A stretch of 64,000 nucleotides of DNA from Flavobacteriia bacterium 40-80 (lineage in GTDB: Bacteria; Bacteroidota; Bacteroidia; Flavobacteriales_D; Crocinitomicaceae), in assembly GCA_001899145.1 (NCBI GenBank), contig MKVF01000021.1, forward strand, positions 186,001-250,000, in the 5' to 3' direction. This document shows, piece after piece, positions 1 to 8,505 of the stretch. The notes below the pieces were generated by a model, which ran no database searches, was not told where the DNA came from, and saw only the letters and a list, made by a program, of their open reading frames with translations. The translations under genes and the position numbers were made by a program. The first letter of the stretch is position 1; every line of letters begins with the position of its first letter.

Positions 1-39
1 AATTCAGATAATAAGAAAGGTATGACGAGCTGCTCAGGA

Positions 40-321
40 TTAATAATATACCTGATTCGTTTTTGCGTTTTGTTTATTGCGCTTTTCTGTCTGCTTAATT
101 GTCTTTTTCACCTGCTTCGACTGAGATGCCCAATACTGCTTTTTAGCAAGCTTCAGGTATTTTTGGTCCTCTTTATATTTTTTGTATCGTTCTTTTTCGA
201 TACTTTTGGAGGAATTCTTTGAAGCTTCCTTATTGTTGTCATCGCTAATTGTACCGGCAACACAATTTGGAGCTATAGAAACCGTTAATAACGTAATAAT
301 TAATAGAATAGTGGTTTTCAT
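40..321 (-). CDS. small exported lysine-rich protein of unknown function
   Basis: A 93-residue protein. Residues 1-23 form a Sec signal peptide (basic MKTT, hydrophobic core ending near VAG). The mature part is very rich in Lys, Gln and Asn, with a likely helical, strongly basic segment (about residues 40-85). The frame stays open upstream to 450, but the ATG at 321 is preferred because it gives a clean signal peptide and sits just downstream of a TAnnTTTG box. It is divergent from the lipoprotein gene at 365. I recognise no family; function unknown. Confidence 0.6.
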   Translation of the reverse strand: MKTTILLIITLLTVSIAPNCVAGTISDDNNKEASKNSSKSIEKERYKKYKEDQKYLKLAKKQYWASQSKQVKKTIKQTEKRNKQNAKTNQVYY

Positions 322-326
322 GTGCG

Positions 327-334
327 CAAAGGTA
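327..334 (-). promoter_or_regulatory. Bacteroidetes -7 box, near-leaderless
   Basis: Read on the minus strand this is TACCTTTG, matching the Bacteroidetes sigma-A -7 consensus TAnnTTTG. Only five bases separate it from the ATG at 321, so the transcript would start at or next to the start codon. No clear -33 TTTG was found at the usual distance. Confidence 0.45.
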
Positions 335-364
335 TGGTGTAAATACGAAACGATATTTAAAAAA

Positions 365-775
365 ATGTTAATTTTTGTTATCGTTGTAACTTTTTTAGGC
401 TGTAAATCAACGAGAAGGAATCCGATACCCAATATTCCATTTGATATCACTATAAATATTACGCTTCCGGCGTATATAGATTTACAGAATGTCGGAAGTT
501 ATGCGTATGTCACCGGCGGCAGCAAAGGACTTATCGTTTATAGAATGAGCTATGACCAGTTTGTGGCATTTGACCGGCATTCTCCTGCAGAGGCGAGCTT
601 TAACTGTGATCAGCCATTAACACCTCGTGAAGAAAACTTTCTGGAACTTTCGGATAGTTGCTCGACTGCCCGGTTCTCACTTTTGGATGGCTCAGCGATT
701 GAAGGCTCTGATGTCGGGCTGCGCCAGTACCTGACTTATTTTGACGGCGCAAATAAAGTGCGGATTTATAATTAA
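365..775 (+). CDS. lipoprotein with a degenerate Rieske-like fold
   Basis: A 136-residue protein. The N-terminus is a lipoprotein signal with lipobox FLGC (Cys13), so it is probably anchored in an envelope membrane. The body follows the Rieske ferredoxin pattern: a hydrophobic strand and AFDRH at the first ligand loop, DSCSTARFSLLDGS at the second loop, then GLRQYLTYFDG and KVRIYN at the C-terminus. The usual C-x-H and C-x2-H cluster ligands are largely missing (DRHSPAE; a lone Cys in DSCST), so it probably does not bind a 2Fe-2S cluster. The ATG at 365 is chosen over an open extension to 182 because it gives the lipobox. The fold call is from pattern recognition only. Confidence 0.6.
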   Translation: MLIFVIVVTFLGCKSTRRNPIPNIPFDITINITLPAYIDLQNVGSYAYVTGGSKGLIVYRMSYDQFVAFDRHSPAEASFNCDQPLTPREENFLELSDSCSTARFSLLDGSAIEGSDVGLRQYLTYFDGANKVRIYN

Positions 776-828
776 AAAAGATCTGCGATTACGAAGCAGG
801 ATTACAAATAATCTGTGATAAAAACAGA

Positions 829-1146
829 TTATCGTTTCTGGATACGAATAGAACGTGTTTTGTCCCCGGCTTTCAGCTCCAGCAAATAAAAGCCGCTTTC
901 CAATTCCAGTACCGTAATGATCTGGGCATTGTGATATCCCTGCTGTACTACTTTGCCGTTCATGTCGATAATTTTATAGGTATCAACAATCTCCCCGTTT
1001 TTCAGAAAAAATATTTCTGTGGTCGGATTCGGAAAAACCTGCACATCTTCCAGCTTGGGCACCTCTGACAGCTGTTCAGAAAGATGTTGCCCGAATGAGG
1101 ATGACAGACAGCAAAAAAATACGGTGGTGGCAATCCAACTTTTCAT
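829..1146 (-). CDS. short T9SS sorting-domain protein (type A CTD only)
   Basis: A 105-residue protein: signal peptide (residues 1-19, ending SSFGQ), a linker of about 16 residues, and then a complete type A T9SS C-terminal domain beginning with the typical VFPNPTT motif. The domain continues through YKIIDMNGKVVQ and SGFYLLELK and ends in a basic tail. T9SS domains normally export a large cargo ahead of them; here there is almost none. It could be a remnant of a larger secreted protein or a real small surface protein. A weak hairpin (808-832) overlaps the stop codon. Confidence 0.7.
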   Translation of the reverse strand: MKSWIATTVFFCCLSSSFGQHLSEQLSEVPKLEDVQVFPNPTTEIFFLKNGEIVDTYKIIDMNGKVVQQGYHNAQIITVLELESGFYLLELKAGDKTRSIRIQKR

Positions 1147-1194
1147 AACTTTGGTTTTACAATAACATAAGTGGCAACATAAAAAAAGTTACAG

Positions 1195-1542
1195 ATGAAA
1201 CTTTCAGAAAAGAACAAAGATTTTTTTGAAATGGTTTTTCAGGTAGTACAGCTGATTCCTCCCGGAAGAGTGACGAGCTACGGGGCAATTGCCAGGTATC
1301 TGGGAAGTCCTCAAAGTTCCCGGATGGTTGGATGGGCAATGCATGCTTCGCATCAGGTGCCGGGAATTCCTGCTCATCGGGTGGTGAACCGGATTGGTCT
1401 GTTAACGGGAAGAATACATTTCGATCCGCCTGAAATGATGGAAAAACGGTTGCAGCAAGAAGGGATCAGTGTGAAAAACGATGCCGTTGTGGATTTTAAG
1501 AAGATTTTTTGGGATCCGAATGTGGAGCTGGAGATAAAATAG
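1195..1542 (+). CDS. alkyltransferase-like (ATL) DNA-repair protein, MGMT fold
   Basis: A 115-residue protein matching the C-terminal DNA-binding domain of O6-alkylguanine-DNA alkyltransferases: PPGRVTSYGAIARYLG (residues 22-37), the Arg-finger helix around Arg43, and the active-site loop at 58-63. The acceptor Cys of PCHRV is replaced by Ala (PAHRV, Ala60). That is the hallmark of ATL proteins, which bind O6-alkylguanine without repairing it and hand it to nucleotide excision repair. The family and its role are established; the role in this organism is inferred. The next gene starts 35 bp downstream. Confidence 0.88.
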   Translation: MKLSEKNKDFFEMVFQVVQLIPPGRVTSYGAIARYLGSPQSSRMVGWAMHASHQVPGIPAHRVVNRIGLLTGRIHFDPPEMMEKRLQQEGISVKNDAVVDFKKIFWDPNVELEIK

Positions 1543-1577
1543 CTTTTCCTCAAAAGAATAAACAGTATATTCGCACT

Positions 1578-2585
1578 ATGATTTTAGTCACGGGAGGTAC
1601 AGGCTTACTCGGCAGTCATCTGCTCTATGCGCTGACCGGCAAAGGATATGCTGTCAGAGCGATTTACCGTGACGCTTCCAGAATTGAAATCGTTCGAAAA
1701 ATATTTTCATCTTATAATCCTACCGATATAGAGGAGCTGATGAACAGAATTGAATGGGTAAAGGCCGATATTCTGGATCTCCCGCTGATGGAAGAAGTTT
1801 TTACCGGCATCGAAACAGTTTATCATCTGGCAGCTGTCGTTTCATACGAGCAGCGTGATTTTTCAAAAATGATGAAAATAAACCGGGAAGGAACTGCAAA
1901 CATGGTGAATCTGGCGTTGGATTTCGGAGTAAAAAAATTCTGCCATGTTTCTTCCACCTCTACGGTTTCAATTAACTACGAAAACAGGAAAGCGCCGTTG
2001 ATAGAAGCCAACAAATGGGTACAGACGACGACAACGAGCGGTTATGCTATCTCCAAATACTCCGCGGAAAAAGAAGTGTGGAGAGGAATTGAAGAAGGCC
2101 TGGATGCTGTTATTATCAACCCAAGCGTGATCATGGGAGCCGGAAGCTGGGATGAAAGTTCTCTGAAGATTGCCCGGCTGGCGGATAAAAGCTTCCCGTT
2201 TTACTCCGGCGGCTCGAATGCCGTTGTTGATGTAAGGGATGTGGTGGAATGTATGATCCAGAGTGTAGAAAAAAATCTTCCTTCCGACCGTTATTTGTGC
2301 ACCGGAAATGCCGTGTCATTCAGAGAATTGATGAATTTGCTTGCTGATGAGATGGGAAAAAAACGTCCCAGATGGAAAGCGGGGAAATTTTTATCCCATC
2401 TGGCGTTGTTCTTCGATTTTATCAAAGGAATATTTACCGGAAAAAGAACACTGACCAGCGAATCCGTAAGGACGGCAGCTTCTGTAAGAGCATACGACAG
2501 CTCCAAAATTCAGAAAGCATTAAATTTTGAGTTCCGACCCATCAAAGAAACCATCTATTTTACCGTAAAAGGAAGAATTAAATAA
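1578..2585 (+). CDS. NAD(P)-dependent epimerase/dehydratase (extended SDR)
   Basis: A 335-residue extended short-chain dehydrogenase. The Rossmann nucleotide-binding motif GGTGLLG lies at residues 6-12, followed by the AAVVSYEQ strand and the catalytic YxxxK pair at Tyr156/Lys160 (YAISK). The C-terminal half is the variable substrate domain. The frame is open upstream to 1509, but the ATG at 1578 puts the glycine motif at its normal N-terminal position. A TATATTCG box ends four bases before this ATG, so the mRNA may be nearly leaderless. Substrate unknown: sugar-nucleotide epimerase, dihydroflavonol-reductase-like and hydroxysteroid-dehydrogenase-like members share this layout. Confidence 0.85.
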   Translation: MILVTGGTGLLGSHLLYALTGKGYAVRAIYRDASRIEIVRKIFSSYNPTDIEELMNRIEWVKADILDLPLMEEVFTGIETVYHLAAVVSYEQRDFSKMMKINREGTANMVNLALDFGVKKFCHVSSTSTVSINYENRKAPLIEANKWVQTTTTSGYAISKYSAEKEVWRGIEEGLDAVIINPSVIMGAGSWDESSLKIARLADKSFPFYSGGSNAVVDVRDVVECMIQSVEKNLPSDRYLCTGNAVSFRELMNLLADEMGKKRPRWKAGKFLSHLALFFDFIKGIFTGKRTLTSESVRTAASVRAYDSSKIQKALNFEFRPIKETIYFTVKGRIK

Positions 2586-2721
2586 GCGTCCGCTTTTTGT
2601 TTTTCAAGGGAAAAATCTAAAAAATTGCTCCTTTTTTCTTTTAAAGACCTTTTTTCAGCAATAAACTTATTTTTAGCGGATTTTTATCTTAAAAATTAAT
2701 GTCGGAACAATTATAAAGTGC

Positions 2722-2729
2722 TAAATTTG
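2722..2729 (+). promoter_or_regulatory. -7 box of the sucA-sucB promoter
   Basis: TAAATTTG is an exact match to the Bacteroidetes -7 consensus TAnnTTTG. It lies 24 bp before the ATG at 2754 and inside the longer open frame starting at 2718, so it also argues for the downstream start. The -33 element is poorly defined. Confidence 0.6.
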
Positions 2730-2753
2730 CAGTTCCATCAATTGCACGTTAAA

Positions 2754-5477
2754 ATGGACAAAATATCTTATGTGGGGAACGCAGATGTAAATGCAATAGA
2801 TCATCTGTATAAATCGTACTTAGCAGATCCTGAAAGTGTGGATCAGGGCTGGCAGAAATTCTTTGAAGGATTTGATTTTGCAAGAACAAACTATGATACA
2901 GACGGCGAAGTTCCTGAAAATTTCAAAAAAGAAGTTCAGGTTTTAAATCTGATAAACGGTTACCGTACGCGGGGACATTTATTTACGAGAACGAATCCGG
3001 TCAGAGAACGCAGAAAGCATGAACCGACGCTCGCACTCGAAAACTTCGGCCTGACCGAAGCGGATCTGAATACTGTGTTTCAGGCAGGATCAGAAATCGG
3101 GATCGGTGCTGCAACATTGAATGACATCATTGCTCACCTGACAGCATGTTACTGTCACTCGGTAGGTGTGGAATTCATGTACATGAGAGAACCGGAAAGA
3201 TTGAACTGGGTAAAATCCCGTGTGGAGGCAAAAGAGAAATCCAATCTTTCAAAAGAACAAAAAATAGAAGTGCTGAAAAAACTGGGGAAAGCGGTAAGCT
3301 TTGAAAGTTTTCTCGGTAAAAAATACGTAGGGCAGAAACGTTTCTCCATTGAAGGAGGAGAAGCGCTGATTCCTGCTCTGGACACTATTGTACAGAAAGG
3401 ATCTGATTTGGGCGTTGAATATTTCGTAATGGGAATGGCGCACCGCGGACGCTTGAATACGCTGACAAATATTTTCCAGAAAAGGCCGCAGGATATTTTT
3501 TCTGAATTTGAAGGGAAAGAATTTGATTCTACGGAAGATTTTGACGGAGATGTTAAATACCATCAGGGTTTCAGTGCAAAAGTAACCGCTAAGAATGGTA
3601 AAGAAGTCAGCCTGGTGCTTGCACCAAATCCTTCTCACCTGGAAGCTGTTGATCCTGTCGTTCAGGGAATCGCAAGAGCGAAGATTGACCAGCTGCTGAA
3701 AGATGAAAATAAAATGTGTTCGGTGATGATTCACGGAGACGCAGCAATTGCCGGTCAGGGAATCGTTTATGAAATAATTCAGATGGCCCAGTTAGACGGC
3801 TACAGAGTAGGAGGCACCATCCACATTGTGGTGAACAACCAGGTTGGATTTACGACGAATTATTTAGATGGACGTTCTTCCACTTATTGTACAGATGTTG
3901 CAAAAACAACATTGTCTCCGGTACTGCATGTTAATGGTGACGATGTTGAAGCGGTTGTAAAGGCGATCGAATTTGCAATCGAATACAAACAGGCATTCCA
4001 CCGGGATGTTTTCATTGATTTGCTATGCTATAGAAAATACGGTCACAACGAAGGAGATGAACCAAAGTTCACGCAGCCGAGCTTATATAACATTATTGCG
4101 AAACATCCGAATCCGAAGGAAATTTATCTGAAGCAGCTGATCGCTGAAGGCGTGGTTACTGCAGAAGATGCAAAAGTATTTGATACGGAATACAATAATT
4201 TCCTTGAAAATGAATTTGAAATTTCGAAGAAAAGCGAAAAGGCGATCGTTTGGAAATTTTTGAGTGAAGACTGGAAAGGATTCAGAGACAGCAAACCGGA
4301 AGATTTTGAAAAATCACCGGTTACGGCAGTGACAAAAAAAGAACTGCTTGCATTAGCAGAAAAAATAGCGAAGCTTCCTGAAGGAAAAAAATACTTCCGT
4401 AAGATTTCCAAAATTTTTGAAGACCGTTATAACGCGATCACCACGGATCAGCTGGATTGGGGCTCCGCAGAAATGTTGGCATATGCGACGTTGCTGGAAG
4501 AAGGAAAGCCGGTTCGTTTGACCGGGCAGGATGTGGAACGCGGGACATTTTCTCACCGTCATGCGGTTGTGAAAACAGAAGATACGGAAGAAGAAGTAGT
4601 GACACTCAATGAAATCAGTGACAAGCAGGCACCGTTCAGCATTTACAACTCGCTGTTGTCCGAATACGCCGTGCTTGGCTTTGAATACGGATATTCACTG
4701 GCGGTACCAAACGGATTGACACTTTGGGAAGCCCAATTCGGGGATTTCTTCAATGGGGCTCAGATTATGGTGGACCAGTTTATTACTTCCGGAGAAGACA
4801 AATGGTCAACACAAAGCGGGCTGGTATTGCTACTGCCTCACGGATACGAAGGGCAGGGTGCTGAGCACTCTTCCGCAAGATTAGAACGTTTTTTACAGCA
4901 GGCTGCTGATCACAATATCCAGATAGTAAATTCTTCTACTCCGGCAAATCACTTCCACGTATTGAGAAGACAGCTGTCAAGAGAGTTCAGAAAACCGTTA
5001 GTGGTGATGTCTCCTAAAATGCTGCTTCGTTACCCTGCTGCGGTTTCTACGCTTGATGAGCTGGCAACCGGATCTTACCAGGAAGTCATTGACGATAAAG
5101 TGGCGAATAAAAAAGAAATTGACAGTGTTGTTCTTTGTTCCGGTAAGTTTTACTATGAAATGAAAGAGAAAGCACAGGAATCAGGCGTAACCAATATGGC
5201 TTTTGTCAGAGTAGAGCAATTATATCCGCTTCCGGCAAATCAGATCAAAGATGTTTTGGCTTCTTACAGCAATGCGAAGAACATTATCTGGGCACAGGAA
5301 GAGCCTGAAAATATGGGTGCATGGAGATACATGGCAATGGCGTTACGCTCTCTGAATTTAATTGGGATAACAAGGCCTGCTTCTGCAGCAACAGCTGAAG
5401 GATCGAAAAAATTGCATGAAAAACGACTTGCGAAATTGTTCCAGAACTTATTTCAATACGCAAAAATAACCGCATAA
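2754..5477 (+). CDS. sucA: 2-oxoglutarate dehydrogenase E1 component
   Basis: A 907-residue thiamine-diphosphate enzyme that decarboxylates 2-oxoglutarate in the TCA cycle and passes the succinyl group to E2. Visible signatures are the N-terminal LYKSYLADPESVDQGWQ segment, MAHRGRLNTL near residues 228-237, the ThDP/Mg motif HGDAAIAGQG near 327 with NNQVGF near 361, and HGYEGQGAEHSSARLERFLQ in the transketolase pyrimidine domain. The length is normal for OGDH E1. The downstream ATG is chosen because a -7 promoter box lies upstream of it, inside the longer frame. sucB follows after 25 bp, forming an E1-E2 operon. No E3 (lpd) gene lies nearby. Confidence 0.97.
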   Translation: MDKISYVGNADVNAIDHLYKSYLADPESVDQGWQKFFEGFDFARTNYDTDGEVPENFKKEVQVLNLINGYRTRGHLFTRTNPVRERRKHEPTLALENFGLTEADLNTVFQAGSEIGIGAATLNDIIAHLTACYCHSVGVEFMYMREPERLNWVKSRVEAKEKSNLSKEQKIEVLKKLGKAVSFESFLGKKYVGQKRFSIEGGEALIPALDTIVQKGSDLGVEYFVMGMAHRGRLNTLTNIFQKRPQDIFSEFEGKEFDSTEDFDGDVKYHQGFSAKVTAKNGKEVSLVLAPNPSHLEAVDPVVQGIARAKIDQLLKDENKMCSVMIHGDAAIAGQGIVYEIIQMAQLDGYRVGGTIHIVVNNQVGFTTNYLDGRSSTYCTDVAKTTLSPVLHVNGDDVEAVVKAIEFAIEYKQAFHRDVFIDLLCYRKYGHNEGDEPKFTQPSLYNIIAKHPNPKEIYLKQLIAEGVVTAEDAKVFDTEYNNFLENEFEISKKSEKAIVWKFLSEDWKGFRDSKPEDFEKSPVTAVTKKELLALAEKIAKLPEGKKYFRKISKIFEDRYNAITTDQLDWGSAEMLAYATLLEEGKPVRLTGQDVERGTFSHRHAVVKTEDTEEEVVTLNEISDKQAPFSIYNSLLSEYAVLGFEYGYSLAVPNGLTLWEAQFGDFFNGAQIMVDQFITSGEDKWSTQSGLVLLLPHGYEGQGAEHSSARLERFLQQAADHNIQIVNSSTPANHFHVLRRQLSREFRKPLVVMSPKMLLRYPAAVSTLDELATGSYQEVIDDKVANKKEIDSVVLCSGKFYYEMKEKAQESGVTNMAFVRVEQLYPLPANQIKDVLASYSNAKNIIWAQEEPENMGAWRYMAMALRSLNLIGITRPASAATAEGSKKLHEKRLAKLFQNLFQYAKITA

Positions 5478-5502
5478 AAATTAGAAATCAAAAATTGAAG
5501 AT

Positions 5503-6774
5503 ATGTCAGTGTTAGAAATGAAAGTGCCAAGTCCGGGAGAATCAATCTCAGAAGTTGAAATCGCAACCTGGTTAGTATCAGATGGTGATTATGTAGAAAA
5601 AGACCAGGCAATCGCGGAGGTTGACTCAGATAAAGCGACATTAGAGCTTCCGGCTGAAGAAAGTGGTATTATCACTTTGAAAGCTGCTGAAGGAGATGTT
5701 GTAAAAGTAGGACAGGTAGTTTGCCTTATCGATACATCAGCAGCGCGTCCGGAAGGAGCTGCTCCTGCTGCTGTAAAAGAAGAAGCAAAAGCGGAGGAGA
5801 AAAAAGAAGCTGCTCCGGCACCTGTGAAAGAGGAAAAAGCAGTGAGTCCTAATCCGTTGAATGAAAAAACTTCTTATGCTTCAGGAACTGCATCTCCTGC
5901 TGCTGCTAAAGTAGCTGCTGAAAACCAGATCAATACTGCTAAAATTCAGGGGACTGGTAAAGACGGGCGCATTACTAAGCAAGATGTTCTTGCTGCGATG
6001 GCAGCAGGTGTAAATGCTGATGCTGTTCAGGGATGGGGCGGAACCCGTGACCAGAACCGTGAGAAAATGTCTATGCTTCGCCGTAAAATTGCAGAGCGTC
6101 TGGTTTCTGTGAAAAATGAAACGGCCATGTTGACAACGTTCAACGAGGTGGACATGAAACCAATTATGGATTTAAGAAAAAAATATAAAGATATTTTTGC
6201 CAAAACACATGACATTAACTTAGGCTTCATGTCTTTCTTTACGAAAGCAGTAACTGAGGCTTTGAACCATTTTCCGGCTGTTAATGCTCAGATTGATGGA
6301 AATGAAGTTGTTTATTTCAACTATGCGGATATCGGTATTGCCGTTTCTTCTCCGAAGGGTCTAATGGTTCCGGTGGTGAGAAACGCAGAGCAAATGTCTT
6401 TGGCTGAAATTGAAAAAGAGATCAAGCGCCTGGCGGTAAAAGCACGCGATGGAAAAATTACTCCGGATGATATGTCCGGCGGAACATTCACCATTACTAA
6501 TGGAGGTGTTTTCGGATCCATGATGTCCACGCCAATTATCAATCCTCCGCAATCAGCGATTCTGGGAATGCACAATATTGTAGAGCGCCCGGTTGCTATT
6601 GATGGAAAAGTGGAAATCCGCCCGATGATGTACCTTGCGCTTTCTTACGACCATAGAATCATTGACGGAAGAGAATCCGTAGGTTTCCTTGTGAAAGTAA
6701 AAGAAATGATCGAAAATCCGGAGAGAATCATCTTTGGAGGAAAAGATCCTTATGAAGTATTATTGAATTTATAA
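5503..6774 (+). CDS. sucB: 2-oxoglutarate dehydrogenase E2, dihydrolipoyl succinyltransferase
   Basis: A 423-residue core subunit of the OGDH complex, transferring succinyl from lipoamide to CoA. One N-terminal lipoyl domain carries the lipoylated Lys44 in DSDKA. An Ala/Pro/Lys/Glu-rich flexible linker (about 80-125) follows, then the E3-binding domain (about 127-165, with [13 protein letters not shown]). The catalytic domain ends in the HxxxDG motif, His384/Asp388 ([11 protein letters not shown]). Co-transcribed with sucA; a strong hairpin terminator follows. Its lipoyl cofactor would depend on lipA, found at 13978-14859. Confidence 0.97.
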   Translation: MSVLEMKVPSPGESISEVEIATWLVSDGDYVEKDQAIAEVDSDKATLELPAEESGIITLKAAEGDVVKVGQVVCLIDTSAARPEGAAPAAVKEEAKAEEKKEAAPAPVKEEKAVSPNPLNEKTSYASGTASPAAAKVAAENQINTAKIQGTGKDGRITKQDVLAAMAAGVNADAVQGWGGTRDQNREKMSMLRRKIAERLVSVKNETAMLTTFNEVDMKPIMDLRKKYKDIFAKTHDINLGFMSFFTKAVTEALNHFPAVNAQIDGNEVVYFNYADIGIAVSSPKGLMVPVVRNAEQMSLAEIEKEIKRLAVKARDGKITPDDMSGGTFTITNGGVFGSMMSTPIINPPQSAILGMHNIVERPVAIDGKVEIRPMMYLALSYDHRIIDGRESVGFLVKVKEMIENPERIIFGGKDPYEVLLNL

Positions 6775-6795
6775 TTTGTACTTTTTATAGAAATC

Positions 6796-6825
6796 AAACG
6801 GCAGTTAATACTGCCGTTTTTTATT
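6796..6825. terminator. bidirectional terminator after sucB
   Basis: The stem AAACGGCAG / CTGCCGTTT (9 bp, loop TTAATA) is followed by a T-rich run. It lies between the ends of the convergent sucB and nitroreductase genes and could serve both. Confidence 0.85.
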
Positions 6826-6866
6826 TTACAAATAAATCTATTATGAAGCCAGCTTAGTTGACTTCC

Positions 6867-7499
6867 TCAGATAATCTCAAACAAATCCTCCTTGTTTTTT
6901 CGTACTTTTTTCCAATGTTGAAAAATGTCCTCTTCCGAACGGTATCCTAACGCGCAGACAACGGTAGCTGTCAGGTTTTTTGCCGGGAGTCCCAGTACTT
7001 CATCGTATTTTGACGCAATAAATCCTTCCATTGGAGAAGCATCCACCCTGTGAATGGCAGCTGTCTGAAGCAGCTGTCCCAAAGCAATGTAACATTGCTT
7101 TTCATTGGAATTAAGGATCTGGTCCTCTGTCCGGTTCATCAAACTTGCCTTCAGGTGAAAAGCATAAGTAGAAAGCTGCTCCATCGGTGTTTCCCGTATG
7201 ACGGAATTAAGATAAATATAATCATCATAATGCGTTTCATTTAATGTTTTATAAGAACAGAAAACAAATAAATGAGAAGCGTCCGTGATCTGTGGCTGGT
7301 TGAATGAATGCTTTCGTAATTCCTGTCTTATTTCAGGTGTTTCAATAATCAGGAACTTATAGGGTTGTAAACCATTTGACGTCGGTACTAAACGTAAAAC
7401 ATCTTTGAAATGTTCAATAATCTCAGCCGGAATTTTTTTGTTTGTATCATATTTCTTCACGGCATAACGCCATTGAAGATCCTCTATCAGTCTTTTCAT
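6867..7499 (-). CDS. NfsB-like nitroreductase family NAD(P)H oxidoreductase
   Basis: A 210-residue FMN-dependent nitroreductase-fold protein. The N-terminal WRYAVKKYD segment (FMN phosphate-binding Arg/Lys), the PTSNGLQPYKFLII core and the C-terminal ALGYRSEED loop are typical of the NfsB/YdgI group, which reduce nitro compounds or quinones using NAD(P)H. The ATG at 7499 is chosen because the TATCTTTG promoter box lies at 7518-7525, overlapping the alternative TTG start at 7520. It is followed by the sucB-side terminator. The physiological substrate cannot be told from sequence. Confidence 0.88.
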   Translation of the reverse strand: MKRLIEDLQWRYAVKKYDTNKKIPAEIIEHFKDVLRLVPTSNGLQPYKFLIIETPEIRQELRKHSFNQPQITDASHLFVFCSYKTLNETHYDDYIYLNSVIRETPMEQLSTYAFHLKASLMNRTEDQILNSNEKQCYIALGQLLQTAAIHRVDASPMEGFIASKYDEVLGLPAKNLTATVVCALGYRSEEDIFQHWKKVRKNKEDLFEII

Positions 7500-7517
7500 C
7501 GTCTTAAATATCCCCTG

Positions 7518-7525
7518 CAAAGATA
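7518..7525 (-). promoter_or_regulatory. -7 box for the nitroreductase gene
   Basis: TATCTTTG on the minus strand, an exact TAnnTTTG match, 18 bp before the ATG at 7499. Confidence 0.6.
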
Positions 7526-7563
7526 GATGTTTATTTGTTTAAAAAATTTCTCAGCATATAGCA

Positions 7564-7586
7564 AAGCACCGGAAAAACCGGTGCTT
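7564..7586. terminator. hairpin after the pirin gene
   Basis: A 9-bp perfect stem AAGCACCGG / CCGGTGCTT with a 5-base loop, just downstream of the pirin stop codon. It lacks a clear U-tract, so termination strength is uncertain. Confidence 0.6.
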
Positions 7587-7594
7587 ATGATTTA

Positions 7595-8470
7595 TCAGGC
7601 TTCCATCGGTACTTCCATCAGTAAAATCCGGGAATCTTTGCTCATTTCCAGATCCAGCTGATCTGTATCCCAGATTCCAAGACCGTCCCGGCGTTCCAGC
7701 TGTATACCGTTAATTTTTGCTGTGCCTTCCAGTAGAAACGCATATACACCGTTTCCTTTTAGCTTCAGATCATACGATATATTCTGCGAATGATCAAATT
7801 CGCCTAAATGAAACCACGCATTTTGATGGATCCAGACTCCTTCATCTTCCGGATTCGGAGAAACAATCTGGTACAGCGTATTTTTCAGCTTCGATTCATC
7901 CAACGTTATCTGATCATAACGAGGCTCGACATTTTTTTTATTCGGAAAAACCCAGATCTGTAAAAACTTCGTATGTGCCGTTTTTGAAGCGTTCATTTCA
8001 GAATGGAAAATTCCGGTTCCGGCACTCATCACCTGGATATCCCCGTGACGGATCACTCCTTTGTTTCCCATTGAATCCTGATGTTCCAGGTCTCCTTCTA
8101 ACGGAATGGAAATGATCTCCATATTATCATGAGGATGCTTTCCGAACCCTGTTCCCGCATCTATATAATCATCATTCAGCACACGTAAGACACCGAAATG
8201 TACTCTTTCGGGATTGTAATAATTAGCAAAGCTGAAAGTATGGTGAGATTTCAGCCATCCGTGGTCTGCGTATCCACGTGTATCCGCTTTATGCAAAATT
8301 GTATTCATTGTTTTATTCTCCTTATTTGGTAAATGATTAAAGCCTACCTGTTCCATTAGTTTATCGTAAGTTGACGGCTTTTTCTCAACTGACGAACCTG
8401 CTATTGCCGTAGTTGCTACTACTCCGGCCGAACCTAAAAGCGTCTTTTTCAAAAAATCTTTTCGATCCAT
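7595..8470 (-). CDS. pirin family protein with an N-terminal Tat-like export signal
   Basis: A 291-residue bicupin. The pirin/YhhW core starts near residue 55 (RGYADHGWLKSHHTFSFANY). It keeps the metal site His112, His114, His156 and Glu158, with the same 44-residue spacing as the YhhW quercetinase site. Ahead of the core is an unusual extension of about 54 residues: DRKDFLKK followed by a hydrophobic stretch ending in AIAGSS. This resembles a twin-arginine (Tat) signal with Lys replacing the second Arg. The promoter at 8498 supports the long form as the expressed one. It is divergent from a TonB-type receptor, with a 38-bp palindrome over its promoter. Substrate unknown; quercetin-like flavonoids are known for relatives. 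Confidence 0.88.
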   Translation of the reverse strand: MDRKDFLKKTLLGSAGVVATTAIAGSSVEKKPSTYDKLMEQVGFNHLPNKENKTMNTILHKADTRGYADHGWLKSHHTFSFANYYNPERVHFGVLRVLNDDYIDAGTGFGKHPHDNMEIISIPLEGDLEHQDSMGNKGVIRHGDIQVMSAGTGIFHSEMNASKTAHTKFLQIWVFPNKKNVEPRYDQITLDESKLKNTLYQIVSPNPEDEGVWIHQNAWFHLGEFDHSQNISYDLKLKGNGVYAFLLEGTAKINGIQLERRDGLGIWDTDQLDLEMSKDSRILLMEVPMEA

Positions 8471-8497
8471 CTTCTCCCTTATTTTAAGTTTGTTTTA

Positions 8498-8505
8498 CAA
8501 ATATA
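8498..8505 (-). promoter_or_regulatory. -7 box for the pirin gene
   Basis: TATATTTG on the minus strand matches TAnnTTTG exactly and lies 28 bp before the pirin ATG at 8470. The 38-bp palindrome begins at this box and fills the space between it and the expected -33 position. Confidence 0.65.

Noticed and set aside
808-832. Hairpin ATAATCTGT / ACAGATTAT at the end of the small T9SS gene as a terminator
   Set aside because: It overlaps the stop codon of the T9SS gene and lacks a T-run on either side, so it is not listed as a terminator.
3249-3734. 161-residue open frame antisense to sucA
   Set aside because: Shadow of sucA with no recognisable domain or promoter box at its start.
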